Shown here: positions 48,973-62,475 of the stretch, one piece after another | Layout: each line of letters starts with the position of its first letter | Numbering within the stretch: position 1 is the first letter of the stretch | Assembly: GCF_051014685.1 (NCBI RefSeq) | Contig: NW_027478400.1 | Span: 1,178,001-1,242,000 of the forward strand | Reading direction: 5' to 3' | DNA length: 64,000 nucleotides | From: Ptiloglossa arizonensis | Lineage: Eukaryota; Arthropoda; Insecta; Hymenoptera; Colletidae | Notes under the pieces: model-generated | Seen by the model: the letters and a program-made list of their open reading frames with translations, nothing else | Told to the model about the DNA's origin: nothing | The model's database searches: none | Translations under genes and position numbers: made by a program

Positions 48973-51900
48973 TCTGACACTCGAAACCAATAACTACAAA
49001 GGCTTAGGGGGAAAATACACATACCTTTGCATTCGGGCGAGTTTCTACTTTCAGATGCAACAGGAATTTCTCGAATTCGTCAATCCGTTCGCGAGATATG
49101 GGAGTTTGAAATTAAGGAATGCTTGAGAAACCATCAAAATTTTCGCAAGTCTGATACTCGAAACCAATAACTACAAGGCCTAGGAGAAAAACACACATAC
49201 CTTTGTAATCGGGCGAGTTTCTACTTTCAGAAGCAACAGGAATTGCTCGAGCTCGTCAATCCGTTCGCGAGATATGGGAGTTTGAAGTTAAGGAATGCTT
49301 GAGAAACCATCAAAATTTTCGCAAGTCTGATGCTAGAAACAAATAACTGGAATGACCTGGAGGAAAAGTACACACACCATTCTAATCGGTCGAGTTTCTA
49401 CTTTCAGATGCAACAGGAAATAATCGAGTTCGTCAATCCGTTCGCGAGATATGGGAGTTTGAAATTAAGGAATGCTTGAGAAACCATCAAAATTTTCGCA
49501 AGTCTGATACTCGAAACCAATAACTACAAGGCCTAGGAGAAAAACACACATACCTTTGTAATCGGGCGAGTTTCTACTTTCAGAAGCAACAGGAATTGCT
49601 CGAGCTCGTCAATCCGTTCGCTAGATATGGGAGTGTGAAGTTAAGGAATGGTTGAGAAACCATCACAAATTTCGCAAGTCTGATACTCGAAACCAAAAAC
49701 TACCGTGGCCTAGGGGAATAAAGCACATACCTTTGTAATCGGGCGAGTTTCTTCTTTCAGAAGCAATAGGAATTTCTCGTGTACGTCAATCCGTTCGCGA
49801 GATATGGGAGTTTGAAGTTAAGGAATGGTTGAGAAACCATCAAAATATTCGCAATTCTGATGCTAGAAACGAATAACTGGAATGACCTAGGGGAAAAGTA
49901 CACACACCCTTGTAATCGGTCGAGTTTCTACTTTCAGATGCAACAGGAATTTCTCGAGTTCGTCAATCCATTCGCGATATATGGCAGTTAGAGGTTATTA
50001 AATGCTTGGGATACCATCAAAATTTTCGCAAGTGTGATACTCGAAACCAATAACTGCAATGGCCTAGGGCAAAAATACACGTACCGTTGTAGTCGGGCGA
50101 GTTTCTCCTGTCAGATGCAACAGGAATTTCTCGAGTTCGTCAATCCGTTCGCGAGATATGGGAGTTTGAAGTTAAGGAATGCTTGAGAAACCATCAAAAT
50201 TATCGCAAGTCTGATACTCGAAACCAGTAACTACAAAGACCTAGGGCAAAAATACACGTACCGTTGTAATCGGGCGAGTTTCTGCTGTCAGATGCAATAG
50301 GAAATTCTCGAGTTCGTCAATCCGTTCGCGAGATATGGAAGTTTGAAGTTAAGGGATGGTTGAGAAACCATCAAAATTTTCGCAATTCTGATGCTAGAAA
50401 CGAATAACTGGAATGACCTTGGGAAAAAGTACACACACGATTGTAATCTGTCGACTTTCTACTTTCAGAAGCAACAGGAAATATTCGATTTCGTCAATCC
50501 GTTCGCGAGATATGGGAGTTTGAAATTAAGGAATGCTTGAGATACCATCAAAATTGTCGCAAGTCTGATACTCGAAACCAATAACTACAAAGGCTTAGGG
50601 GAAAGTACACATACCTTTGCATTCGGGCGAGTTTCTACTTTCAGATGCAACAGGAATTTCTCGAATTCGTCAATCCGTTCGCGAGATATGGGAGTTTGAA
50701 ATTAAGGAATGCTTGAGAAACCATCAAAATTTTCGCAAGTCTGATACTCGAAACCAATAACTACAAGGCCTAGGAGAAAAATACACATTCCGTTGTAATC
50801 GGACGAGTTTCTGCTTTCAGAAGCAACAGGAATTGCTCGAGCTCGTCAATCCATTCGCGAGATATGGGAGATTGAAGTTAAGGAAAGCTTGAGAAACCAT
50901 CAAAATTTTCGCAAGTCTGATGCTAGAAACAAATAACTGGAATGACCTGGAGGAAAAGTACACACACCATTCTAATCGGTCGAGTTTCTACTTTCAGATG
51001 CAACAGGAAATAATCGAGTTCGTCAATCCGTTCGCGAGATATGGGAGTTTGAAGTTAAGGAATGCTTGAGAAACCATCAAAATTTTCGCAAGTCTGATAC
51101 TCGAAACCAATAACTACCATGGCCTAGGGGAAAAATGCACATACCGTTGTAATCGGACGAGTTTCTGGTTTCAGATGCAACAGGAATTTCTCGAGTTCGT
51201 CAATACGTTCGCGAGATATGGGAGTTTGAAATTTAGGAACGGTTGAGAAACCATCAAAATTGTCGCAAGTCTGATACTCGAAACCAATAACTACAAGGGC
51301 TTAGGGGGAAAATACACATACCTTTGTAATCGGGCGAGTTTCTACTTTCAGATGCAACAGGAATTTCTCGAGTTCGTCAATCCGTTCGCGAGATATGGAA
51401 GCTTGAAGTTAAGGGATGGTTGAGAAACCATCAAAATTTTCGCAATTCTGATGCTAGAAACGAATAACTGGAATGACCTTGGGAAAAAGTACACACACGA
51501 TTGTAATCGGTCGACTTTCTACTTTCAGAAGCAACAGGAAATAATCGAGTTCGTCAATCCGTTCGCGAGATATGGGAGTTTGAAGTTAAGGAATGCTTGA
51601 GAAACAATCAAAATTGTCGCAAGTCTGATACTCGAAACCAATAACTACAAAGGCTTAGGGGAAAAATACACATACCTTTGCAATCGGGCGAGTTTCTACT
51701 TTCAGATGCAACAGGAATTTCTAGAGTTCGTCAATCCGTTCGCGAGATATGGGAGTTTGAAATTAAGGAATGCTTGAGAAACCATCAAAATTTTCGCAAG
51801 TCTGATACTCGAAACCAATAACTACAAGGCCTAGGAGAAAAATACACATACCTTTGTAATCGGGCGAGTTTCTACTTTCAGATGCAACAGGAATTGCTCG

Positions 51901-53190
51901 AGCTCGTCAATCCGTTCGCGAGATATGGGGCTTTGAAGTTAAGGAATGCTTGAGAAACCATCAAAATTTTCGCAAGTCTGATGCTAGAAACAAATAACTG
52001 GAATGACCTGGAGGAAAAGTACACACACCATTCTAATCGGTCGAGTCTCTACTTTCAGATGCAACAGGAAATAATCGAGTTCGTCAATCCGTTCGCGAGA
52101 TATGGGAGTTTGAAGTTAAGGAATGCTTGAGAAACCATCAAAATTTTCGCAAGTCTGATACTCGAAACCAATAACTGGAATGGCCTAGGGGAAAAGTACA
52201 CACACCATTGTAATGGGGCGAGTTTCTACTTTCAGATGCAACAGGAATTCCTCGAGTTCGTCAATCCGTTCGTGATATATGGGTGTTTGAAGTTAAGGAA
52301 TGGTTGAGAGATCATCACTATTTTCGCAAGTCTGATACTCGAAAACAATAACTACTATGGCCTAGGGGAAAAATACACATACCTTTGTAATCGGGCAAGT
52401 TTCTACTTTCAGATACAACTGGAATTTCTCGAGTTCGTCATTCCGTTCGCGAGATATGGGTGTTTGAAAGTAAGGAATGTTTGAGAAACCATCAAAACTT
52501 TCGCTGGTCTGATACTCGAAACCAATAACTGGAATGGCCTAGGGCAAAAATACACATACCGTTGTAATCGGACGAGTTTCTGGTTTCAGATGCAACAGGA
52601 ATTTATCGAGTTCGTAAATACGTTCGCGAGATATGGGAGTTTGAAATTAAGGAACGGTTGAGAAACCATCAAAATTTTCGCAGGTCTGATACTCGAAACC
52701 AATAACTGGAATGGCCTAGGGGAAAAGTACACACACCATTGTAATGGGGCGAGTTTCTACTTTCAGATGCAAGAGGAATTTCTCGAGTTCGTCAACCCGT
52801 TCGCGAGATATGGGAGTTTGAAGTTAAGGAATGGTTGACAAACCATCAAAATTTTCGCATGTGTGATACTCGAAACCAATAACTGGAATAGCCTGGGGGA
52901 AAAGTACACACACCATTGTAATGGGGCGAGTTTCTACTTTCAGATGCAACAGGAATTCCTCGAGTTCGTCAATCCGTTCGCGACATATGGGGCTTTGAAG
53001 TTAAGGAATGCTTGAGAAACCATCAAAATTTTCGCAAGTCTGATGCTAGAAACGAATAACTGGTATGACCTGGGGGAAAAGTACACACACCATTCTAATC
53101 GGTCGACCTTCTACTTTCAGATGCAACAGGAAATAATCGAGTTCGTCAATCCTTTCGCGAGATATGGGAGTTTGAAGTTAAGGAATGCAT
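48973..53190 (+). repeat. 24-monomer HOR, copy 2
   Basis: Follows copy 1 directly and repeats its order. Offsets are 4,242 at the start, 4,419 after a one-monomer gain near 49,970-50,150, about 3,713 after loss of four monomers at about 51,180, and 4,243 after a three-monomer gain at about 51,410-51,940. The net unit length therefore returns to 24 monomers although the contents changed. The match ends near 53,190, where AATGCATGAG begins a monomer related to 36.1 kb. Confidence 0.87.
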
Positions 53191-55090
53191 GAGAAACCAT
53201 CAAAATTTTCGCAAGTCTGATACTCGAAACCAATAACTGGAATGGCCTAGGGGAAAAGTAGACACACCATTGTAATGGGGCGAGTTTCTACTTTCAGATG
53301 CAACAGGAATTTCTCGAGTTCGTAAATCCGTTCGCGAGATATGGGAGTTTGAAGTTAAGGAATGGTTGAGAAACCATCAAAATTTTCGCAATTCTGATGC
53401 TAGAAACGAATAACTGGAATGACCTAGGGGAAAAGTACACACACCATTGTAATCGGTCGAGTTTCTGCTTTCAGATGCAACAGGAATTTCTCGAGTTCGT
53501 AAATCCGTTCGCGAGATTAGGGAGTTTGGAGATTAGGAGTTGTGGAGAAACCATCAAAAGTTTCGCAAGTCTGATACTCGAAACCAATAACTACAAAGGC
53601 CTAGGGGAAAAATTCACATAGCTTTGTAATCGGGTGAGTTTCTACTTTCAGATGCAACAGGAATTTCTCGAGTTCGTCAATCCGTTCGCAAGATATGGGA
53701 GTTTGGAGTTAAGGAATTGTTGAGAAACCATCAAAATTTTCGCTGGTCTGATACTCGAAAACTATAACTGGAATGGCCTAGGGGAAAAGTACACACACCT
53801 TTGTAATCGGGCGAGTTTCTACTTTCAGATGCAACAGGAATTTCTCGAGTTCGTCATTCCGTTCGCGAGATATGGGAGTTTGGAGTTAAGGAGTGGTTGA
53901 GAAACCATCAAAATTTTCGCAAGTCTGATACACGAAACCAATAACTACAGTGGCCTAGGGGAAAAATACACATACCGTTGTAATCGGGCGACTTTCTACT
54001 TTCAGATGCAACAGGAATTTCTCGAGTTCGTCAATCCGTTCGCGAGATAAGGGAGTTTGTAGTTAAGGAATGGTTGACAAACCATCAAAATTTTCGCTAG
54101 TGTGATACTCGAAACCAATAACTGGAATAGCCTGGGAGAAAAGTACACACACCATTGTAATGGGGCGAGTTTCTACTTTCAGATGCAACAGGAATTTCTC
54201 GAGTTCGTCAATCCGTTCGCGAGATATGGGAGTTTGAAGTTAAGGAACGGTTGACAAACCAGCAAAATTTTCGCAAGTCTGATACTCGAAACCAATAACT
54301 GGAATGGCCTAGGGGAAAAGTACACACACCATTGTAATCGGGCAAGTTTGCACTTTCAGATGCAACAGGAATTTCTCGAGTTCGCCAATCCGTTCGCGAG
54401 GTATGGGAGTTTGAAGTTAAGGAATCGTTGAGAAACCATCAAAATTTTCGCAAGTCTGATACTCGAAACCAATAACTACAAAGGCCTAGGGGAAAAATTC
54501 ACATAGCTTTGTAATCGGGTTGGTTTCTACTTTCAGATGCAACAGGAATTTCTCGAGTTCGTCAATCCGTTCGCGAGATATGGGAGTTTGGAGTTAAGGA
54601 ATTGTTGAGAGACCATCACAATTTTCGCTGGTCTGATACTCGAAAACTATAACTGGAATGGCCTAGGGGAAAAGTACACGCACCTTTGTGATCGGGCGAG
54701 TTTCTACTTTCAGATGCAACAGGAATTTCTAGAGTTCGTCATTCCGTTCGCGAGATATGGGAGTTTGGAGTTAAGGAGTGGTTGAGAAACCATCAAAATT
54801 TTCGCAAGTCTGATACACGAAACCAATAACTACAATGGCCTAGGGGAAAAATACACATACCGTTGTAATCGAGCGACTTTCTACTTTCAGATGCAACAGG
54901 AATTTCTCGAGTTCGTCAATCCGTTCGCGAGATAAGGGAGTTTGAAGTTAAGGAATGGTTGACAAACCATCAAAATTTTCGCTAGTGTGATACTCGAAAC
55001 CAATAACTGGAATGGCCTGGGGGAAAAGTACACACACCATTGTAATGGGGCGAGTTTCTACTTTCAGATGCAACAGGAATTCCTCGAGTT
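53191..55090 (+). repeat. 5-monomer tandem duplication (885 bp) and flank
   Basis: About 53,590-54,120 recurs at about 54,475-55,005. AAAACTATAACTGG is at 53,758 and 54,643 (885 bp), and GTTTGGAGTTAAGG, AATTCACATAGC and CGCTAGTGTG recur with it. The left flank near 53,520 holds one of the more diverged monomers, with GGAGATTAGGAGTTGTGG and AAAAGTTTCGC. Confidence 0.82.
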
Positions 55091-57140
55091 CGTCAAACCG
55101 TTCGCGACATATGGGAGTTTGAAGTTAAGGAATGGTTGAGAGACCATCAAAATTTTCGCAATTTTGATGCTAGAAACGAATAACTGGAATGACCTGGGGG
55201 AAAAGAACACACACCATTGTAATCTGTCGACTTTCTACTTTCAGATGCAACAGGAAATAATCGAGTTCGTCAATCCTTTCGCGAGATATGGGAGTTTGAA
55301 GTTAAGGAATGCTTGAGAAACCATCAAAATTTTCGCAAGTCTGATACTCGAAACCAATAACTGGAATGGCCTAGGGGAAAAGTAGACACACCATTGTAAT
55401 GGGGCGAGTTTCTACTTTCAGATGCAACAGGAATTCCTCGAGTTCGTCAATCCGTTCGCGACATACGGGAGTTTGAAATTAAGGAATGGTTGAGAGGCCA
55501 TCACAATTTTCGCAAGTCTGATACTCGAAAACAATAACTACTATGGCCTAGGGGACAAATACACATACCTTTGTAATCGGGCGAGTTTCTACTTTCAGAT
55601 GCAACAGGAATTTCTCGAGTTCGTCAATCCGTTCGCGAGATATGGGAGTATGAAGTTAAGGAATGGTTGAGAAACCATCAAAATTTTCGCAATTCGGATG
55701 CTAGAAACGAATAACTGGAATGACCCGGGGGAAAAGTTCACACACCATTGTAATCGGTCGACTTTCTACTTTCAGATGCAACAGGAAATAATCGAGTTCG
55801 TCAATCCTTTCGCGAGATATGGGAGTTTGAAGTTAAGGAATGCTTGAGAAACCATCAAAATTTTCGCAAGTCTGATACTCGAAACCAATAACTACGAAGG
55901 CCTAGGGGAAAAGTACACATACCTTTGTAATCGGGCGCGTTTCTACTTTCAGATGCAACAGGAATTTCTCGAGCTCGTCAATCCGTTCGCAAGAAATGGG
56001 AGTTTGAAATTCAGGAACGGTTGAGAAACCATCAAAATTTTCGCAAGTCTGATACTCGAAACCCATAACAACAATGGCCTAGGGGAAAAATACACATACC
56101 GTTGTAATCGGGCGAGTTTCTACTTTCAGATGCAACAGGAATTTCTCGAATTCGTCATTCCGTTTGCGAGATATGGTAGTTTGAAGTTACGGAATGTTTG
56201 AGAAACCATCAAAATTTTCGCTGGTCTGATACTCGAAACCAATAACTACAAAGGCCTAGGGGAAAAATACACATAGCTTTGTAATCGGGCGAGTGTCTAC
56301 TTTCAGATGCAACAGGAATTTCTCGAGCTCGTCAATCCGTTCGAGAGATATGGAAGTTTGAAGTTAAGGAATGGTTGAGAAACCATCAAAATTTTCGCGG
56401 GTCTGATTCTCAAAACCAATAACTAGAATGGCCTAGGGGAAAAGTACACACACCATTGTAATCGGGCGAGTTTCTACTTTCAGATGCAACAGGAATTTCT
56501 CGAGTTCGTCAATCCATTCGCGAGATATGGTAGTTTGAAGTTAAGGAATGGTTGAGAATCCATCAAAATTTTCGCAATTCTGATACTCGAAACCAATAAC
56601 TGGAATGGCCTAGGGGAAAAGTACACACACCATTGTAATCGGGCGAGTTTCTACTTTCAGATGCAACAGGAATTTCTCGAGTTCGTCAATCCGTTCGCGA
56701 GATGTTGGAGTTAGAAGTTATGGAATGCTTGAGAAACCATCAAAATTTTCTCAAGTCTGATACTCGAAACCAATAACTACTATGGCCTAGGGCAAAAATG
56801 CACATACCGTTGTAATCGGGCGAGTTTCTACTTTCTCATGCAACAGGAATTTCTCGAGTTCGTCATTCCGTTCGCGAGATATGGAAGTGTGAAGTTAAGG
56901 AATGGTTGAGAAACCATCAAAATTTTCGCAAGTCTGATAATCGAAACCAATAGCTGGAATGGTCTAGGGGAAAAGTACACACACCGTTGTAATTGGGAGA
57001 GTTTCCACTTGCAGATGCAACAGGAATTTCTCGAGTTCGTCAATCCGTTCGCGATATGTGGGAGTTAGAAGTTATGGAATGCTTGAGAAACTATCAAAAT
57101 TTTCTCAAGTCTGATACTCGAAACCAATAACTACTATGGC
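55091..57140 (+). repeat. Array segment collinear with 40.6-42.6 kb
   Basis: About 11.5 monomers repeating the order seen at 40.6-42.6 kb: GAAAAGAACA, AATAATCGAG, ACGAAGGCC with GGGCGCG, CGCGGGTCTGATTCTC and GATGTTGGAGTTAGAAG. A second GTGGGAGTTAGAAGTTATGG monomer near 57,056 lies two monomers after the first. No gene is present. Confidence 0.8.
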
Positions 57141-60100
57141 CTAGGGCAAAAATACATATACCGTTGTAATAGGGCGAGTTTCTGCATTCAGATGCAACAG
57201 GAATTTCACGAGTTCGTCAATCCGTTCGCGAGATATGGGAGTTTGAAGTTAAGGAATGCTTGAGAAACCATCAAAATTATCGCAAGTCTGATACTCGAAA
57301 CCAATAACTACAAAGGCCGTGGGGAAAAATACACGTACCCTTGTAATCGGGCGAGTTTCTGCTTTCAGATGCAATAGGAAATTCTCGAGTTCGTCAATCC
57401 GTTCGCGAGATATGGCAGTTTGAAGTTAAGGAATGGTTGAGAAACCATCAAAATTTTCGAATGTCTGATACTCGAAACCAATAACTACAAAGGCATAGGG
57501 GCAAAATGCACATACCTTTGTAACCGGGCGAGTTTCCACTTTCAGATGCAACAGGAATATCTCGAGTTCGTTATTCCGTTCGCGAGATATGGGAGATTGA
57601 AGTTAAGGAATGCTTGAGAAACCATCAAAATTTTCGCAAGTCTGATACTCGAAACCAATAACTACAATGGCCTAGGGGGAAAATACACATACCGTTGTAA
57701 TCGGGCGAGTTTCTGCTTTCAGATGCAACAGGAGTTTCTCGAGTTCGTCAATCCGTTCGCGATATATGGGAGTTTGAAGTTAAGGAATGATTGAGAAACC
57801 ATCAAAATTTTCGCAAGTCTGATACTCGAAACCAATAACTAGTATGGCCTAGGGCAAAAATACACGTACCGTTGTAATCGGGCGAGTTTCTGCTTTCAGA
57901 TGCAATAGGAAATTCTCTAGTTTGTCAATCCGTTCGCGAGATATGGGAGTTTGAAGTTAAGGAATGCTTGAGAAACCATCAAAATTTTCGCAATTCTGAT
58001 GCTAGAAACCAATAACTACAACGGCCTAGGGGAAAAATACACATACCGTTGTAATTGGAAGAGTTTCTACTTTCAGATGCAACAGGAATTTCTCGAGTTC
58101 GTCAATCCGTTCGCGAGATATGGGAGTTTGAAGTTAAGGAATGGTTGAGAAACCATCACAATTTTCGCAAGTCTGATACTCGAAACCAATAACTAGTATG
58201 GCCTAGGGCAAAAGTACACGTACCGTTGTAATCGGGCGAGTTTCTTCTTTCAGATGCAATAGGAAATTCTCTAGTTCGTCAATCCGTTCGCGAGATATGG
58301 GAGTTTGAAGTTAAGGAATGCTTGAGAAACCATCAAAATTTTCGCAAGTCTGATACACGAAACCAATAACTGGAATGACCTAGGGGAAAAGTACACACAC
58401 CATTGTAATCGTGCGAGTTTCTACTTTCAGATGCAACAGGAATTTCTCGAGTTCGTCATTCCGTTCGCGAGATATGGGAGTTTGAAGTTAAGGAATGGTT
58501 GAGAAACCATCAAAATTTTCGCAAGTCTGATACTCGAAACCAATAACTACAATGGCCTAGGGGAAAAATACACATACCGTTGTAATCGGGCGAGTTTCTG
58601 CTTTCAGATGCAACAGGAATTTCTCGAGTTCGTCAATCCGTTCGCGATATATGGGAGTTTGAAGTTAAGGAATGATTGAGAAACCATCAAAATTTTCGCA
58701 AGTCTGATACTCGAAACCAATAACTACTATGGCCTAGGGCAAAAATACACGTACCGTTGTAGTCGGGCGAGTTTCTGCTTTCAGATGCAATAGGAAATTC
58801 TCGAGTTCGTCAATCCGTTCGCGAGATATGGGAGTTTGAAGTTAAGGAATGCTTGAGAAACCATCAAAATTTTCGCAAGTCTGATACTCGAAACCAATAA
58901 CTACAATGGCCTAGGGGAAAAATACACATACCGTTGTAATCGGGCGAGTTTCTGCTTTCAGATGCAACAGGAATTTCTCGAGTTCGTCAATCCGTTCGCG
59001 AGATATGTGAGTTAGAAGTTATTGAATGCTTGAGAAACCATCAAAATTTTCGCAAGTCTGATACTCGAAACCAATAACTACAAAGGCATAGGGGAAAAAT
59101 GCACATACCTTTGTAATCGGGCGAGTTTCCACTTTCAGATGCAACAGGAATTTCTCGAGTTCGTCATTCCGTTCGCGAGATATGGGAGTTTGAAGTTAAG
59201 GAATGGTTGACAAACCATCAGAATTTTCGCAATTCTGATGCTAGAAACCAATAACTACAATGGCCTAGGGCAAAAATACACGTACCGTTGTAATCGGGCG
59301 AGTTTCTGCTTTCAGATGCAATAGGAAATTCTCGAGTTCGTCAATCCGTTCCCGAGATATGGGAGATTGAAGTTAAGGAATGGTTGAGAAACCATCAGAA
59401 TTTTCGCAACTCTGATGGCAGAAACCAATAACTACAATGGCCTAGGGCAAAAATACACGTACCGTTGTAGTCGGGCGAGTTTCTGCTTTCAGATGCAATA
59501 TGAATTTCTCGAGTTCGTCAATCCGTTCGCGAGATATGGGAGTTTGAAGTTAAGGAATGCTTGAGAAACCATCAAAATTATCGCAAGTCTGATACTCGAA
59601 ACCAATAACTACAAAGGCCGTGGGGAAAAATACACGTACCGTTGTAATCGGGCGAGTTTCTGCTTTCAGATGCAATAGGAAATTCTCGAGTTCGTCAATC
59701 CGTTCCCGAGATATGGGAGTTTGAAGTTAAGGAATGGTTGAGAAACCATCACAATTTTCGCAAGTCTGATACTCGAAACCAATAACTACTATGGCCTAGG
59801 GCAAAAATACACGTACCGTTGTAATCGGGCGAGTTTCTGCTTTCAGAGGCAATAGGAAATTCTCGAGTTCGTCAATCCGTTCGCGAGATATGGGACTTTG
59901 AAGTTAAGGAATGCTTGAGAAACCATCAAAATTTTCGCAAGTCTGATACTCGAAACCAATAACTACAATGGCCTAGGGGAAAAGTACACACACCATTGTA
60001 TTCGTGCGAGTTTCTACTTTCAGATGCAACATGAATTTCTCGAGTTCGTCATTCCGTTCGGGAGATATGGGAGTTTGAAGTTAAGGAATGGTTGAGAAAC

Positions 60101-60640
60101 CATCAAAATTATCGCCAGTCTGATACTGGAAACCAATAACTACAAAGGCATAGGGGAAAAATACACATACCGTTGTAATCGGGCGTGTTTCTGCTTTCAG
60201 ATGCAACAGGAATTTCTCGAGTTCGTCGATCCGTTCGCGAGATATGTGAGTTAGAAGTTATTGAATGCTTGAGAAACCAACAAAATTTTCGCAAGTCTGA
60301 TACTCGAAACCAATAACTACAAAGGCATAGGGGAAAAATGCACATACCTTTGTAATCGGGCGAGTTTCCACTTTCAGATGCAACAGGAATTTCTCGAGTT
60401 CGTCATTCCGTTCGCGAGATATGGGAGTTTGAAGTTAAGGAATGGTTGAGAAACCATCAGAATTTTCGCAATTCTGATGCTAGAAACCAATAACTACAAT
60501 GGCCTAGGGCAAAAATACACGTACCGTTGTAGTCGGGCGAGTTTCGGCTTTCAGATGCAATAGGAAATTCTCGAGTTCGTCAATCCGTTCGCGAGATATG
60601 GGAGTTTGAAGTTAAGGAATGCTTGAGAAACCATCAAAAT
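57141..60640 (+). repeat. Array segment rich in GCAATAGGAAATTC monomers, with 7-monomer offset repeat
   Basis: About 20 monomers, many alternating between CAATAGGAAATTC and CAACAGGAATTTC forms with GCCTAGGGC. AGATATGTGAGTTAG at 59,001 and 60,240 marks a stretch of about 290 bp repeated 1,239 bp apart, exactly 7 monomers, followed in both by AAGGCATAGGGG and CATCAGAATTTTC. AAGGCCGTGGGG occurs near 57,314 and 59,615. Confidence 0.8.
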
Positions 60641-62475
60641 TTTCGCAAGTCTGATGCTCGAAACGAATAACTGGAATGACCTGGGGGAAAAGTACACAAA
60701 CCATTGTAATCGGGCAAGTATCTACTTTCAGAGGGACAGGAACTTCTCGACTTCGCCAATCCGTTCGCGAGGTATCGGAGTTTCAAGTTAAAGAATGGTT
60801 GAGAAACCATCAAATTTTTCGCAAGTCTGATACTCGAAACCAATAACTACAAAGCCCTAGGGGAAAAATACACATACCTTTGTAATCGGGCGAGTTTATA
60901 CTTTCAAATGCTACAGGAATTTCTCGAGTTCGTCAATCCGTTCGCGAGATATGGGGGTTTGAAGTTAAGGAATGGTTGAGAAGCCATCAAAATTTTCGCA
61001 AGTCTGATACCCGAAACCAATAACTGGAATGGCCTAGGGGAAAAGTACACATACCTTTGTAATCGGGCAAGTTTCTACTTTCAGATGCAACAGGAACTTC
61101 TCGAGTTCGCCAATCCGTTCGCGTGGTATCGGAGTTTGAAATTAAGGAACGGTTGAGAAACCATCAAAATTTTCGCAAAACTGATACTCGAAACCAATAA
61201 CAGGAATGGCCTAGGGGAAAAGTACACACACCATTGTAATGGGGCGAGTTTTTACTTTCAGATGCAACAGGAATTCCTCGATTTCGTCAATCCGTTCGCG
61301 AGATATGGGAGTTTGAAGTTAAGGAATGGTTGAGAGACCATCACAATTTTCGCAAGTCTGATACTCGAAACCAATAACAACTATGGCCTAGGGCAAAAAT
61401 ACAGATACCGTTGTAATCGGACGAGTTTCTGCTTTCAAATGCAACAGGAATTTCTCGAGTTCGTCAATTCGTTCGCGAGATATGGGAGTTTGAAATTAAG
61501 GAACAGTTGAGAAAACATCAAAATTTTCGCAAGTCTGATACTCGAAACCAATTACTGGAATGGCCTAGGGGAAAAATACACATACCATTGTAATCGGACG
61601 AGTTTATACTTTCAGATGCAACAGGAATTTCTCGAGCTCGTCAATCCGTTCGCGAGATATGGGAGTTTGAAGTTAAGGAATGCTTGAGAAACCATCAAAA
61701 TTTTCGCAAGTCTGATACTAGAAACGAATAACTGGAATGACCTAGGGGAAAAGTACACAAACCATTGTAATCGGGCAAGTATCTACTTTCAGAGGGACAG
61801 GAACTTCTCCAGTTCGCCAATTCGTTCGCGAGGTATCAGAGTTTGAAGTTAAAGAATGGTTGAGAAACCATCAAAATTTCCGCAAGTCTGATGCTCGAAA
61901 CGAATAACTGGAATGACCTGGGGGAAAAGTACACAAACCATTGTAATCGGGCAAGTATCTACTTTCAGAGGGACAGGAACTTCTCGACTTCGCCAATCCG
62001 TTCGCGAGGTATCGGAGCTTCAAGTTAAAGAATGGTTGAGAAACCATCAAATTTTTCGCAAGTCTGATACTCGAAACCAATAACTACAAAGCCCTAGGGG
62101 AAAAATACACATACCTTTGTAATCGGGCGAGTTTATACTTTCAAATGCAACAGGAATTTCTCGAGGTCGTCAATCCGTTCGCGAGATATGGGGGTTTGAA
62201 GTTAAGGAATGGTTGAGAAGCCATCAAAATTTTCGCAAGTCTGATACCCGAAACCAATAACTGGAATGGCCTAGGGGAAAAGTACACATACCTTTGTAAT
62301 CGGGCAAGTTTCTACTTTCAGATGCAACAGGAACTTCTCGAGTTCGCCAATCCGTTCGCGTGGTATCGGAGTTTGAAATTAAGGAACGGTTGAGAAACCA
62401 TCAAAATTTTCGCAAAACTGATACTCGAAACCAATAACTGGAACGGCCTAGGGGAAAAGTACACACACCATTGTA
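60641..62475 (+). repeat. Duplicated 0.6-kb block, 1,237 bp apart (7 monomers)
   Basis: Positions about 60,651-61,225 recur at about 61,888-62,462. Shared rare variants are CTGATGCTCGAAACG, CAGAGGGACAGGAACTTC, TCAAGTTAAAGAATGG, AAATTTTTCGC and GCGTGGTATCGG. The CAGAGGGACAGG form is shorter than CAGATGCAACAGG, so these monomers fall below 177 bp. A third, partial relative lies at about 61,730-61,860. Confidence 0.85.

Noticed and set aside
60109..62080. Minus-strand open frames with cysteine- and proline-rich peptides, two identical at 60,634 and 61,871
   Set aside because: Identical because the underlying 0.6-kb satellite block is duplicated 1,237 bp apart. All are antisense readings of the monomer.
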